DNA from: Annona cherimola
Taxonomy: Eukaryota > Streptophyta > Magnoliopsida > Magnoliales > Annonaceae
Assembly: GCA_030490835.1 (NCBI GenBank)
Contig: CM059972.1
Span: 52,929,563-52,993,562, forward strand
Length of the DNA stretch: 64,000 nt
Direction of reading: 5' to 3'
Position 1 is the stretch's first letter; each line of letters begins with the position of its first letter. The position numbers and the translations under genes were made by a program. The notes below the pieces were generated by a model, which was given only the letters and a program-made list of their open reading frames with translations, had not been told where the DNA came from and searched no databases. Below are positions 11,281 through 23,466 of this stretch, in pieces.

Positions 11281-11490
11281 GATCGGGGATCCCTCTTCAC
11301 CATTGCCAAGTCGCAAGGCCTGTGTGCCAGTGGCGTCCTCCCAAGAGGTGGGGGCACAAGGAAGAGGCTTTAGTGGAGGTAGAAAGCAGATCAGAGGGTC
11401 CCCCTTCACTATTGTCGAGTCGTATGGGCTGTGTGCTGGCGGCGTCCTCCCAAGAGGTGGAGGCAAAGGAATGTTATATGTGAATGCATT
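11281..11490 (+). repeat. Diverged tandem duplication in E LTR (about 110 bp)
   Basis: GCGTCCTCCCAAGAGGTGG occurs twice, about 110 bp apart, inside longer similar units that start GATC and contain CCTCTTCACCATTG and CCCTTCACTATTG. A second duplication, of about 148 bp, at 11805-12030 repeats AGTTGATCACTTG..AAGTGTC and GAGAGAAATGCATTT. That second one also occurs in the LTR at 63011-64000. Confidence 0.75.
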
Positions 11491-12455
11491 GCATTAGCTT
11501 ACATGGATTGAAAAGGAAAGAATGAATTTGAAAATGATGTTTTTCAGGGATTATGCAAATAATTCTCTATATGAGAATGACAAGTCACCTGGTGTAAAAG
11601 GTATATAATGCCGGAGAAATCAAAAGTCATGCATGTAGGAGACCATGTAGGCGTCAAGAGAAAGAGAGGTTCCCCTTGATGAGGCTAAGTCCGAGAGAGC
11701 CGGCGTATTAGACGAAGCTATGTGAGATATTCCCTGGGCTAGCGTACCCGCACACGAAGGTTTATGTCAGGAATGGAAATGAAGCATTTGCACATCCAAT
11801 GTTGATGAAAAGGTTTCTATTCCATTGATAGTTGATCACTTGCTAAGTGTCTCCTATCGAATTGAGAGAAATGCATTTATGAATGGTTTACATGAATGGT
11901 TTATAAGAATGATTTTCATGAATGGTTTATGAAAGGTTTCCAAAAAGGGTTTACGAAAAGGTTTCTATTCCGTTGGTAGTTGATCACTTGGTAAGTGTCT
12001 TTTATTGAATGGAGAGAAATGCATTTAAATGAAAGAAAAATGCTTGTTTATTGAGTTTCGACTCATGTTTTGTTTTCCCTCCTTAGACAGGTGCAGGGAA
12101 AATTCAAGTGATTAAAGGCATGTATTGCTAAAGGAAAAAAGGAATCTACAAAGGTCAGTAGATTTTTGTATGAATAAATGCCCTAATGGGATATGGCGAA
12201 AAAGACATATGTTGTATGAAATTATGAAGTTATGAATAATATGAGAAGTTGATGATTTATGATGATATGGATAAGTCCATTATGAATGATGATGAGCATA
12301 TGTTTATGTGATGAAAGAAAAGAAAAAGGAAAAAAAATTGGACGAGATCCAATTAAGAGTCCGCCGCGTGATCAAGGCAACAATCCTGAGTCACATTTAC
12401 CAATCGACAAGGTCCCGGAGTAAGGCTTCTAGGCACCCCGGTTCGGGTCGTCACA

Positions 12456-15400
12456 AGAAGCTAGCTAGGCAATCATCCACTTTCATCCTCTCTCCCATTT
12501 CGGGGAGGCGCCGCCGGGTCTTGGCCGCACCAAAGGGGGACATTCAGTCCCGCTTATACATTTGAGGTGGACCTCATGCTTTTGTGCACATACTTATTTC
12601 ATAAACATGATTTGACATGCTAGCATGATTTTTCATTCATAAATCATGAATCCATCATTTATCATAAGTACTTGTAAAGCAGTAAGTAATTCATTTATTT
12701 CAATAGAAATAACATTTCAACACTCGTTTAGACAAGGAATGACCATCCTTAAATAATTTATAAAGAATTGAAATCATTCATTTGCTAACTCATATAAACA
12801 GTTAGAACATCATTGATAAGCATTTTATCACATTTGATAAAACAAAGCATTTTAGAAAACTTCTTGTTTACCTTTCTTGCTTTGCTTTCCTCCTTGTTAA
12901 CTTTTTTTCCCTTGCCTATACATAAACATAGCATTACATTTATAACAAGCCATTTGCTTGCATTCACTTAGTTTTCCAATCCCATAATCCATATAATTCA
13001 TAATCAACTTGGATTGTCAAGTCGATCATACATACAAGACAGTCACTTATGCAATCATAGCATTCATTCCATACTTTCCATAATGTGTTTTAATCCCATA
13101 AGTAGGGTAAACACATAACATACATTCACATACATTCATATCTCAACATATGGGGATTTATATCTCCCATTAACCATTTTTCATACATTTTCCATTTTTC
13201 CTATGTCAATGCTCATTCTAAGCATATAAGTGACGTTTAAAGCTTCTTAAATAAATCTAAAAAATTGATATAATTAATCCTTAATCATACAGAAACTTCC
13301 TCATGCATGTTATCACATTTTCATGCATATTTTGCATTTTAGCAAATTCTTATAAGTGACATATCAACCATTCACACATATGCTTCACATATATTCAACA
13401 TACAACACATATTATGTGTTTCTTAAAATTTCTTAACACAGCAACTTCCATCCATTTTCATTATCATTAAACCCCTTAATTAAAATATACTTTAGGGTTT
13501 AATTTCGTATTTTTAATCCATTTATCACTGATTTCCAAAACAGCCATGTTAAGACACATGTTTCATCATTTCAACGCCCCTTTCATGACTTAAATCATAA
13601 CAGATTTTTAATTCATAATTTCCAAAAACTAAACATGCTCTTCTTAACCCAAATTTAGGGGATTATCACATATTTAAAATTCAAAATTCGTTGGTTTCCA
13701 TATTCACACATATTGGGTATCTTTTTGACCCGTTTTAACGTGTCCAAACTTATGTCCATAAAATCAGATTTAGGGTTAATCTTTTCAAAACCTTTTGGAA
13801 ACTCAAAGTACCTTAAACATAGGGTATTTTACCCTCCATAACATTCATAAATCATTTCATTACCAACAGCAACAAAATCATATGAAAATCATCCATTTTG
13901 GCCCCCATTTGGACGTCCCTCAAGCATACCCTAAAAAATCAGATTTAGGAAAAATTAATCCAGCCCACTTTGGCTGTAAAAAGGGTCCTTAATTTAGGTT
14001 GCTTTACCATAAAATTCATCTATAAACAATTTAAGCACTTCCTTTTATCATTTTTAAACCAAAAATGGAGAAATTGAGTCATTCCTTAAAACTTAGGGTT
14101 TCATATTTGCTAAAATCATCAACCAATGCTTAAATCATCATATGTAATTCAAAAGAACATGAATTACATCCAAATCAACATGCTTAAATCATACAGCAAC
14201 TTAGTTTAGGGTTTTGAGATTTTTCAAATTAGTTTTCATCTCAAAATCCAACCTAAACTTCCATTTTCACTCTCTTGAACTCTTGATTTTATTTAAATCT
14301 TTGAAAAACAATTCAATACTCATATTAAGGCATCATAACTCAGTATTTAAGAGTTCTTTATGAACGATATTCATGGCTCATGAATTGAGAGAGAAAAACT
14401 TGGTTTAGGTGATTCAAAACATAGATTTCACTTACTTGAATCAAACCTAACTTGATTCCAACTTGAGTTGCTTAGTTCCTCTTATTTTTCTCCTCCTTTT
14501 TCTTCCTCTTTTTCTTCCTCTTTTTCTTATCCTTTTTCCTCTTTCCCTTGCTGGTTTGGTCGTGCAAATGAGCTCTCCCACCCTTAGCAACAATTTTGGG
14601 AAATTTCCTCCCCCTTTCTCATATACACGTTACCAAGGGATAGGCTCAAATTTTGATTTTTTTAACCAGCTAGTGGGACCCATTTGCCACATGTCATGAG
14701 GGTAATTTATTTCTACCTTATCCCTTGATGACATGGCATTTTTATATCCAAGTAAAATATGCATTTTCTATTTTACAAAAATCAACAAAATCCATGCATT
14801 TAAGCACCATGTTGCTGTCCACTATTTGCAACATCCATGAAGCTTCCTTTTCAACGATTTTTGCCACGAAAATCCAGCTAGGTGTTAGGCAGCTTAGACA
14901 TATTTTTTAGGATATTAAAAAATCACATTTCATGCCCCAAAGTGCCCTTGGACGTTCCATGCTTTGCCACATACCCTAAGCTCCATTTGAGCTAAGTTTA
15001 GATCATTAAACCCATGCATTTAAACCCTTGCTTTTCCATGGATTTGAACATTAAATAATGCTTAAAAGTTTAGCTCAAACCACTGAATTTTTGACACCTC
15101 GCATAGCATTCAAATATGTCATTTTCAAAAATGCTTTTTATTAAATGCTATGGTAGTCTAGGGTACACAAAGTCAATGCTAGGTACCTATTTCTAATTAA
15201 AAACTTTTTCATGGTAATTAGCTTAATAAAATCCACTCATATCATATATTTCATAATTTTATTCCATCGTTTCAAATTTCATCTCAAACCGACGTTCCTA
15301 CGTCAAGTTATGAACCTTTGAAATTTTCTTTGGAGTGTGAGATTAAAAATAGATAATTATCACCTTAATCTCATCACTTGTGCCTTAATCCAATACACTT

Positions 15401-15935
15401 ATAAGTTTGAGCCCAAAATTATGAGCTTGCTTTTAAAATTTCATCTCATTTCGCCTTGTAGGCGTAAAGTTATGAATTTTCTATGATTTTCGACACAATT
15501 CCATAGTTTCCATTTTAATCTCCATTAATTAAATCATGAAAATTAAAATAAATATTCATGCCACATTAGCATGTTCTAATCCTCATTAAGCCCCTTTAAT
15601 CACCTTGACTCATAGCGGGCTTTGGTGATTAATCTAAATCACCATTCATAATTGCAAACCCTAATTGCAAAATTCACACATTCATGAAAATCATCCAAAA
15701 TTCAATCATTTCATACATAAATCATGGATTACACTTTAAATGCAATTATATGAGTCCTACTTGGGTTTGGGTATTACACTCACATTGGGATTTTGCAATT
15801 AATCTTAATCACCATTCTTAATTGCAAACCCTAATTGCAAGATACTATTTAATTATAAAAGTCATAAATCATCCATAATTCATTTAAATAACACATGTGT
15901 CATATTTATAGACCTACTTGGGTCTGGGTATCACA
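12456..15935 (-). repeat. 3' LTR of I (partial; continues beyond E and the window)
   Basis: Minus-oriented LTR matching 47744-50024 plus 60952-62053 in order and length. Shared landmarks include the CTAGCTAGG/CTCCCATTTCGGGGAGG block, GGTAAGC mini-exon region, ACTTGAGTTGCTTAG with the CT-rich tract, and GCTATGGTAGTCTAGGGT. No protein-coding content is seen; open frames in it are small and not conserved. Its outer end carries a second LTR start (next entry). Confidence 0.82.
15779..15935 (-). repeat. Extra 157-bp LTR-start copy on I 3' LTR
   Basis: GGGTATTACA at 15769-15778 looks like an LTR terminus, yet a further 157 bp ending GGGTATCACA follows before the PPT. Both copies contain AATTGCAAACCCTAATTGCAA. 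The outer copy matches the 5' LTR end (61.9-62.05 kb) best. A tandem LTR start by recombination or template switching is the simplest reading. Confidence 0.65.
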
Positions 15936-15949
15936 ATCCTCCCCCCCAC
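15936..15949 (-). other. Polypurine tract of I
   Basis: Minus-strand reading is a G-run followed by AGGAT, abutting the LTR and followed on the plus strand by AATAGGTTTCGTCCTGAAAC, the same context as A's PPT. Confidence 0.85.
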
Positions 15950-15959
15950 TTATAATAGG

Positions 15960-16420
15960 TTTCGTCCTGAAACCGTTCACTTTTCAAATAACTAAAGGTA
16001 CTCCTTTTTAACCTTTTCCCTTTAATAATCAACCTTGCTTTCGGAATATCGGTTCTATTGAACCTTAAAATATTCGATTTCTCTATTCCGAAGCTTTTGT
16101 ACTTTAGGATCTAGGATCCTTATCCTAATCAATCATATCCTCCATACTTAGTTAACCTTAGCTAACCTGCATACAGGGAATTCCAACTGTATTATCTTAT
16201 CGGTTTCCTTTACAGGTAGTGCATGCGTTGTTACATATTGGCAACCTATGAATAAATGATTATCATTAAAATCAAACAAAGCTATTGCCAAACTTTCTAA
16301 AATTTAATCCATACCAGTAACCACTTTATCCTCTTGCTCTTGTGACTCCATTTGAGTTAGGACATGCACGTATAGCAGGTTCGTAGAGGTAACCTGTCGG
16401 TTAGCTGCTCCAGTTTTCCT
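15960..16420 (-). pseudogene. I: protease and chromodomain-tail remnants joined by deletion
   Basis: The part nearest the PPT (15960-16140) matches A's integrase tail at DNA level (TTCCGAAGCTT, ATTCGATTTCTCT). The next part (16190-16420) matches A's protease region (GTAATCACTTT-like GTAACCACTTTATCCTC, TCAAACAAAGCTATTGCC). RT, RNase H and the integrase core between them are gone. No open frame longer than about 60 codons remains. Confidence 0.65.
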
Positions 16421-16549
16421 TGGTTGGGCTGATCTTTCATGCCTTTGCAACGTTTGTACATTATTCGGAAAATTTGGGGCGATGTGCCCTACCTGATTAC
16501 AAACGTAGCATCTGATACTAACTTCTGTGGTATCATACCTATCCTTTCA

Positions 16550-16756
16550 TCATCCTTTATTTTCTCCTATTCCGCACTCTTTGGCTATATGACCCGTCTG
16601 TTCACACTTGTAGCAACTGTTTGATCCTTTCAAACATTCACCTTGGTGATGCCTTTGGCACTTTTTGCATAACAGAGAATTCTTCTTCTTAGAGGTACCT
16701 TTACCTTTTTCCATTCCTCCTTTCTTAATCTTTTTTGTCCCTGTTTTCTCTTCCAC
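16550..16756 (-). pseudogene. I: nucleocapsid zinc-knuckle remnant of gag
   Basis: A 68-residue frame with CKKCQRHHQGEC followed by the CCHC knuckle CYKCEQTGHIAKEC, in a Lys-rich context typical of the basic nucleocapsid region. The layout equals that in T (CHKRHSGEC then CYKCGQAGHVAGDC at 54.7-54.8 kb). It binds element RNA in functional relatives. The Cys and His ligands of the knuckle are intact here although flanking coding sequence is lost. Confidence 0.8.
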
Positions 16757-18029
16757 ATTTCTTTTTAGGCTTAAATTTCCTCATCTTTGACCAGTCCTTA
16801 GGTTTGCCCTTGTGATTCTGGCCTACCCCTCTTGGGTCTACTAGTTTCTCCAACCTCATGCTAGCTGGGAACTTCTGTAACAATTCCCTTTCCCTTGTTC
16901 TTTCTTATTCTTGACCTTGATTTACCATGATGCTTTTTCTAAATATCAAAAGCATATAACCTTCATTCATGGTTAGGTTTAGGTCATAACATATGCATCT
17001 CATCATCATATGATTAATTTAACATAACTAGACCATCCAATCTCAATCATATCATATTCCATCATTCATCAACATAAACATCCATAGACTTTCATAGTCA
17101 CTCATAGTTAATTATCCCATGCATAGTTATGTCATCATAACTATTCTTAATCTATCATTCATGTATTAACACCTTTCACATAATTCAAGCATTCCATCAT
17201 GTAGCTAAAATTCCAACACATCATGACATAGCACATTTATACACATCATACTTATGTACATGCCAAAACATCATAGCAAACCATAGCATCATCAGCCACG
17301 CTTGATACATGCATTTATACTTACATGTACATTCATAAAAACATAGAAAAACTCATCATCTACCGGGACCCTTCTTATATCCTGCCTCCTATTCGGTGAA
17401 ACTTCTGTGGGTTCCTCGATAATAGTACTAATGTCAAACCATGCAGGGGGATCAACATTTGTGGCGCCCCAAATCGAGACGTCACATCCTTACCTCAAGA
17501 CCTTATTAATTGGTAGATGTGAATCAGGATTGTTGCCCTGATCACGCGGCGGGTTCTTAACTGGATCTCGTCCAATTTTTTTTTATCATCATTCAATACT
17601 TTACATTCTACATCATTCATCATACAAGCGACATTACACTTGTAATAAATTTCCTATTTCATTTCATAATATCTCATCACGTTTTCCTATAATAAAAGTC
17701 TTCTTGACTAAATCATGACATCTTACATTCATATATATATACATTCAATGAATGATTCACATAGAACTTAAAATTCTAATTAAGTTCACATACGTCAATA
17801 TACCTCAGAACTTTAGTCTTGCTATCTCATTCCTTATAGCCCACATGGTTATCATCACGTACCTTTTCTTCTCCTGCTTAGGTTCGCAACCTCTTGAATT
17901 TCCCCGATACCTGTCTAAGGTTTGGGAAAACAAAACGTGAGTGACAACTCAGTAAGTAAGCATTTTATCTTTTAGGGTAAGGCTTCCTTTAAAACCTTTT
18001 TCTTAAACATCTTAAACACCTTTTTACTT

Positions 18030-18572
18030 AAGGACATGCATATGTCCTAAAACGTTATCGTAAAATCCTTTGTTCATAAGGACAATTCTATGTCCTAGAA
18101 CATTTTCATAAACATCATTCTTAAAATTATTTACAAGCCACGTTTGCGCTTGTTAAGGCAAAACATATGCGTTTTACCCTCTTTAATTTATTTCCTTTAG
18201 TCATGTATGAACATTTATAGTGTTCCAAGTCATTTATATAAAATCATCTTTTGTCGGTGGACATTTTACGTCTAAAACATTTTTCTCATAAACCTTTAGC
18301 AAAGAAGGACATTCTTATATCTTAAAACATCATTCACATAAGCCTCTTTCGGCAAAGGACATTTTTATGTCCAAAAATATTTTTATCATAACTTCCTTTA
18401 GCCAAGGGATATCTAATGTCCGAAAACATTTTTGACATTACTTTCTTTGGCAATGGACATTCAAATGTCCAAAAACACATATCTCATAAATACTTTAGCA
18501 TTGGACATTCTAATGTCCATACACACTTTTCATTGAATCCCTTTGGAAATGGACATTCTTATGTCCAAAACT
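18030..18572 (-). repeat. Array of GGACAT..ATGTCC inverted units in S1
   Basis: Around nine units of about 60 bp, each with GGACAT, 2-6 bases, then ATGTCC (for example 18030-18049 and 18551-18566), some decayed. A similar array lies at 41730-42015 in G. Confidence 0.75.
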
Positions 18573-19072
18573 AAGTTTACCATAAATCCTTTTCATAATC
18601 CCCGTCTTGGGTATTGTTTATAGCAAACAAGACATAAAACACATAATCCATTTCTTAAAAGCATTTGCATAGAAAATATTTCCTTTCATCCTTATTATTT
18701 ACACTTTTGTGTAAACACCTTATTTTTAGGGTAACCATTTCATAAAAATCCTTTTAGGATAACTTTTCATAAAAATGCTTATATGTCCCAACCTTTGGAA
18801 TTTTCAAAAGCAAAACATAAGCAAATGCATTTATCCCCAATCAGTAGTGAGACTTAGCAAATGATCATGCTACCTTTTGGAAGAGAATCCATACTTAACA
18901 GCACACCAACCAGGCGGCTGTTTCCTTATCCTTCTCCCATTTTAGGGAGGGCGCCGCTGGCCTCCTGCCATCCCGTAACGACTTGGCCATATGTAGAGTG
19001 GGCCCCGGCCATCCCGACCGTACTATACAACCGGCCTATTTCTTGTACTGATGCACTATACATCCGTATCAT

Positions 19073-19238
19073 AGACCGCAGTCCGTTTGGTTTAAAGTAT
19101 CACAGATCGCAGCCCATGTCCTTTTAAACCGGGATCACAGACCGTAGTCTGCATCCATACTTGAAAAATGTCTCAGACTGAAGTCTGTATCTTTAAAAAT
19201 CATTTTTGAAAAATACATCACAGACCGCAGTCCGTGTC
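19073..19238 (-). repeat. Array of GACCGCAGTC quasi-palindromes in S1
   Basis: Five units of the type CAGACCGCAGTCCGTG in about 165 bp (first at 19073, last ending 19238), with compensating changes in some (CAGACTGAAGTCTG). A related pair (CTCAGTCTGAGAACTG) is in G near 41310. Confidence 0.7.
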
Positions 19239-22200
19239 AACTTGTAAAGCGAGCGCACCCATTTTAAACAAGTTGTCATTTGAAATCTAGTTTTAAGATG
19301 ACCTTCCTTAAATTCATTTAGAACCATTTTGAGTAAAATATTTTGACAATCATTTGAAATGTTTGAAAAATAATACCTCTTAAAACCCTTATGATGAAAG
19401 CACTTCAAACTTTTGAATTTTAAAAAATAAACCATGTATTTTCCTAATATTTTCTTAGTTTCCATTTCAGGGCCTTTTGCTCACAAAAGTTATGCAATTA
19501 TATCATCCTCTTCTCAACCACCTTAAAATTAAATTATTGTCCACCTATCTATTATATCATTTTATATAAAGGGGGCTTGCATAGTCTTTTGCATGCCGTT
19601 TTAGCAACCCGAAATCAAACCATTTTATGAAATCAACATATGGGGTTGGTCATCCTTAAATCCCCTTCAACACATCCGTATAAACATTTTTCAAAATATT
19701 TTCAACATAGATTTCCTTATCTAAAGGAAATCAAAACTTTTCAAATATCATTTCAAAACATATGGACTATGTCCATATCATTATTTATATTTAATTATCA
19801 TGACATAGCGAAACCAATCTTTTTCATAAATCAAATCTCATTTTCCTTTTCTTTCATAAATATAAGTGTTTATCATAACATATCATAAGTGTAAATTTAA
19901 AACTTATTTACAAATAATGCTTTGTGAAAAAGGGTAAAATTCCCTTTTTCTTATAAAATACTTTTGAAACAACATCCTAAAGAACTTGCTTACTTAAAAG
20001 CAAATTCTTAAAACCATCGGCATAAATCGATAAAATCCTTTAAAATAATCATCGTGGAGAACTTGCTTATTCATAAGCAAATTTCTCAATTCTATTAACA
20101 TAAAGCATTCCCAACCTGGGCAACACTTGGGATAAATTATTTATCTTAAAAAGTGTTGCTTGCTTCCCATGAAGCAAACCTTAAGGTTTTTCATTAAAGT
20201 CATACTTTTTCAAAACTTGTGACTTTGCATTAAAACCGTCATTTTCAAAACTTGTGCTTGCCCATTCGTTAAAACATGATCATAAACATTTCATTCACGT
20301 ATCATCATATAGAAAGAAAATAATATTTTAGAAAGTTCGCTTGCTTACCTGAGATCTCCATAATCCCTTTCTTCTATTCTTTTCCTTACCTTTGCCCAGA
20401 TAAATGAAAATAATATTTTATTTATTCACATCAACTTCAAATACTTATATCCCTTAGGTTTTCCAACCTATATAAATACATTTGGATTTGCATTACACTA
20501 GCTTAAGACAAGTGGGTGTTCATACGTATCAACATAACCTATACATTACATCACCCATTCATTCATTCTTAATACCCTTATATAGGGTAAACTTACATAA
20601 ATATAACAATCATTCATTAAATCATTATTTGGAGGTTCATTACCTCTATTTATCATTTTTAACATAATTTTCACTTTTCATACAACGGTGATCATTTTAA
20701 GCACTTGGTTGATAACTTAAACATCATATAATAATCTCAAATTTTGAGATTATCATTATTTACTTAAAATGAAACTTAATCCAAAATTTTCATCACTTTT
20801 TCATTCATTTTTGCATTTTAACAACTTACATAAATTATTTATCATTTATTCATACTTGTCTCTCCATACATGTCCATTTCTCAACACATAGATCATGTGT
20901 TCCTTAAAATTTTGCAACACAGCAACTTGTGTCATAAATCAACATGATTAAACCCCTTAATTAACATTTAATTTAGGGTTTAATTTTGGATTTATAATCC
21001 ATTCATCTTAGGGTTCCAAAACAGCAACATTAGAACCCGTTTTTCACCATTTCAACGCCTCTTTTGACACTTAATTCAAAATATTTTTCTAATCCATAAA
21101 TTCCATCCATTAATCATGATTTTCTTAACCCAAATTTAGGGTATTAACACATAATTAAAATCCAAAATTCTTTGGTTTGCATAACAACAACTTCGATATA
21201 CATTTTGGGTACCCTTTCTCTTTGGAAGTCCACATGTATGCCCCTAAAAATCAGATTTAGGGCAATCATTTCAACCCATTTTGAACGTCCAACATACTAT
21301 AAATCTAAGGTATTTTACGCCCTTAATCATCCATAAATCATTTGGGCTAATTCATTTATCATTTTTAACACAAAAATATGAAAATCGGGTCATATGTGTA
21401 ACCCTAATTCATATCCTTTCTAAAATTCATAACTTAAGCCCAAAGAAACATATGTAATTTATCTAATCATGAATCATCATGTAATTATGATTAAACATCA
21501 AAACAGCAACGTCACATAGGGTTTAAGAAAATTTCAGTCATGATTTTCAACCCATAATCAACCCTAATCACCATTTTCATCATCATGAACCTATGCTTTC
21601 ATTCTTTTCATTCAAACCTTAATCAATACCCTGATCAAGGGCATCATGAATCATGCTTTAAGGGTTCAATATGAATCAAATTCTTGACTCATAAGTTGAG
21701 GTGAAAAACTAAGTTTAAATAATTCGAGAACTTATGAGGAACTTACTTGAAATTGAATCCAATCTTGAACTCAACTTGAGTTGCTTGGTTCCTCTTCTTT
21801 CTTCCCATTTTTCCTTCTCTTTTTCTCCTCTTTTTCTCCCCCTCAAGCTACTGGAAAATGGGGACATGCAACTGCCTTGCTTTGGGATTTTTTCCCTTTT
21901 TCATTTTCTCTCTCCAACCCTTAACACAAGTGGACGTGAACTTCATATGTGGCTGGAATTTTCCAGCTTTGTGGGCCCCATTTACTACATCATTTAGCAT
22001 GTAATTAAAGAATATTTATCCCTTTAATGACATGGAAAATTTTGGTCCATTTAAATTAGATAATTATCTTAAAAAAATATCAAAAATCCATGCATTAAAG
22101 TCCATGTTGCTGTCCCCTGTTTGGACGTCCATTTCAGCAGCCCTTTTTGAAAATTTCCACACCTAATTCTACTTTAATTAATGGGTAATTAACCACCCTA

Positions 22201-23466
22201 GCTAATAGCCTACTTAGGGGTCCACTTAGCTTATTAAAAAATCATAAAAAATCACATTTCCAGCCTTGGACGTCACTCTCCATTGTTGTCCACTTGTTGT
22301 CTGTGCAAATCAACGTCCATATTAGCTGCCCCTTTGCAAATTTTCCACACAATTGCAGCTTTTAATTAATATACACTTAATCACCCTAACTAGAAGCTCA
22401 TTTAGGGGTCCATTATCCTTTAAAAAAATCATTAAAAATTCCTAGACATAGCTTGAACGTACACATCTTCAAGCCTCCATGTTGTTGTCCATTTAATTAA
22501 CGTCCACATGCAGCTTGGTATTTTGGCATTTTGTGCCATACAAATCCAATTTTAAATAATGTCACTAACCATTCTTGTCATGTAGCTCATTTAAATGTAT
22601 ATTTTGCATTTTTAAAAATTAAAAATTCCATGCAACAACCCCTTTTGACGTCCATGTGTGGGCCACCTTTTCAAGCTCTTTGAGCTAATCTATTAGCCAT
22701 TAAATCATGCCATTAATCACTTAATTTTATCATGAATTTTATCATTTTAAATACTTCATAAAATTCATGTGTAATTATCTCCTTTTGACACCTCATTTTT
22801 CCATTAAAAATATAATTAATCACCTTACTTTAACATAAATTCAAACTTACTTTTTGGTGCACAAAAGTCAAAGGTGCATACCCCTTTTTCGTACAACCAT
22901 TATCTCATCATCATTAGATTAATCCAAGCCTCTCATTGCATTAATCTCATAATTTTAACCATTCATTTCAAATTTCGTCTCGATCCGACTTTTCTAGCTC
23001 AAGTTATGATCATTTGAAACTATCTTTAGATTTTGATGGTGATGATCGATTTTCACCCTAATTTCATCATCATTTTCATAATCCATCATTTCCATAATAT
23101 TAAGCACTAAATTATGTGCTTAACTTCAATTTTTATCTTAATCCGCCTCACCGGCATCAAGTTATGGATTTTCTAGCATTTGCTATCTTAAATCCGTAAT
23201 TACCAACATAATCTCCATTAATTAAATCATAATATATGAGGTAATTATCCTCAATATTTTCACATTTACTAATCCTCATTAAGCCTCTTTAATAACATTG
23301 ACCCATATCGGCTTATAACTATTATTCATAATCATTTGCCCTAATTGCAATAATTCATCAATATTGCATAGAAAATCATTCATAATTCCACTAAATCATA
23401 CATGATCCATTTATATATGTCAAATTCATATATGTAAGCCTTACTTGGTCTGGGTATCACAACATT

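Larger units (their letters stand above)
8961..12455 (+). mobile_element. Element E: deleted Ty3/gypsy element (plus strand)
   Basis: Only the last 32 bp of the 5' LTR (8961-8992) lie in the window, because A inserted there. Then come the PBS, a 369-bp non-coding interior, the PPT and a complete 3094-bp 3' LTR (9362-12455). The 32-bp fragment matches the 3' LTR end (GCTTCTAGGCACCCCGGTTC). E lies in the 3' LTR of I; the right-hand target duplication should be AGAAG (12456-12460), its partner left of the window. With no coding sequence it could only move in trans. Confidence 0.85.
9362..12455 (+). repeat. 3' LTR of E (3094 bp)
   Basis: Starts TGTGAAACC, ends GTCGTCACA. U3 has an ACGTG core (GACACGTGATTAAG near 9537) and GAATAGT repeats; TATA at 10164-10172. 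Downstream: GA-rich exon-like tract, donor CAG/GTAAGG at 10320, mini-exon 11034-11073, acceptor near 12086-12090. The first 1.8 kb resembles A/T LTRs (shared AAATTTGGAGCAAAGATAG). The last 1 kb (tandem AGTTGATCACTTG..AAGTGTC units, CATGTTTTGTTTTCC) resembles the I/S2 family and the LTR at 63011-64000. Confidence 0.9.
17460..23461 (-). mobile_element. S1: solo LTR, 6002 bp, target duplication ACATT
   Basis: On the plus strand it starts TGTGGCGCC (17460) and ends GGTATCACA (23461), i.e. a minus-oriented LTR. Direct ACATT flanks at 17455-17459 and 23462-23466 show a simple insertion into gag of I; no interior is present. It is related to the 37383-42852 LTR (same GGACAT..ATGTCC units and CTTGCTTAC blocks). 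At 6 kb it is among the longest LTRs here. No coding sequence was recognised. Confidence 0.85.

Noticed and set aside
11217..11497. Frames of 64-88 codons in E's LTR on both strands
   Set aside because: Produced by the 110-bp tandem duplication; not conserved in the related LTRs.
18030..18572. Regularly spaced GGACAT units looked CRISPR-like
   Set aside because: Units are degenerate, spacers are themselves similar, and the setting is a plant LTR.
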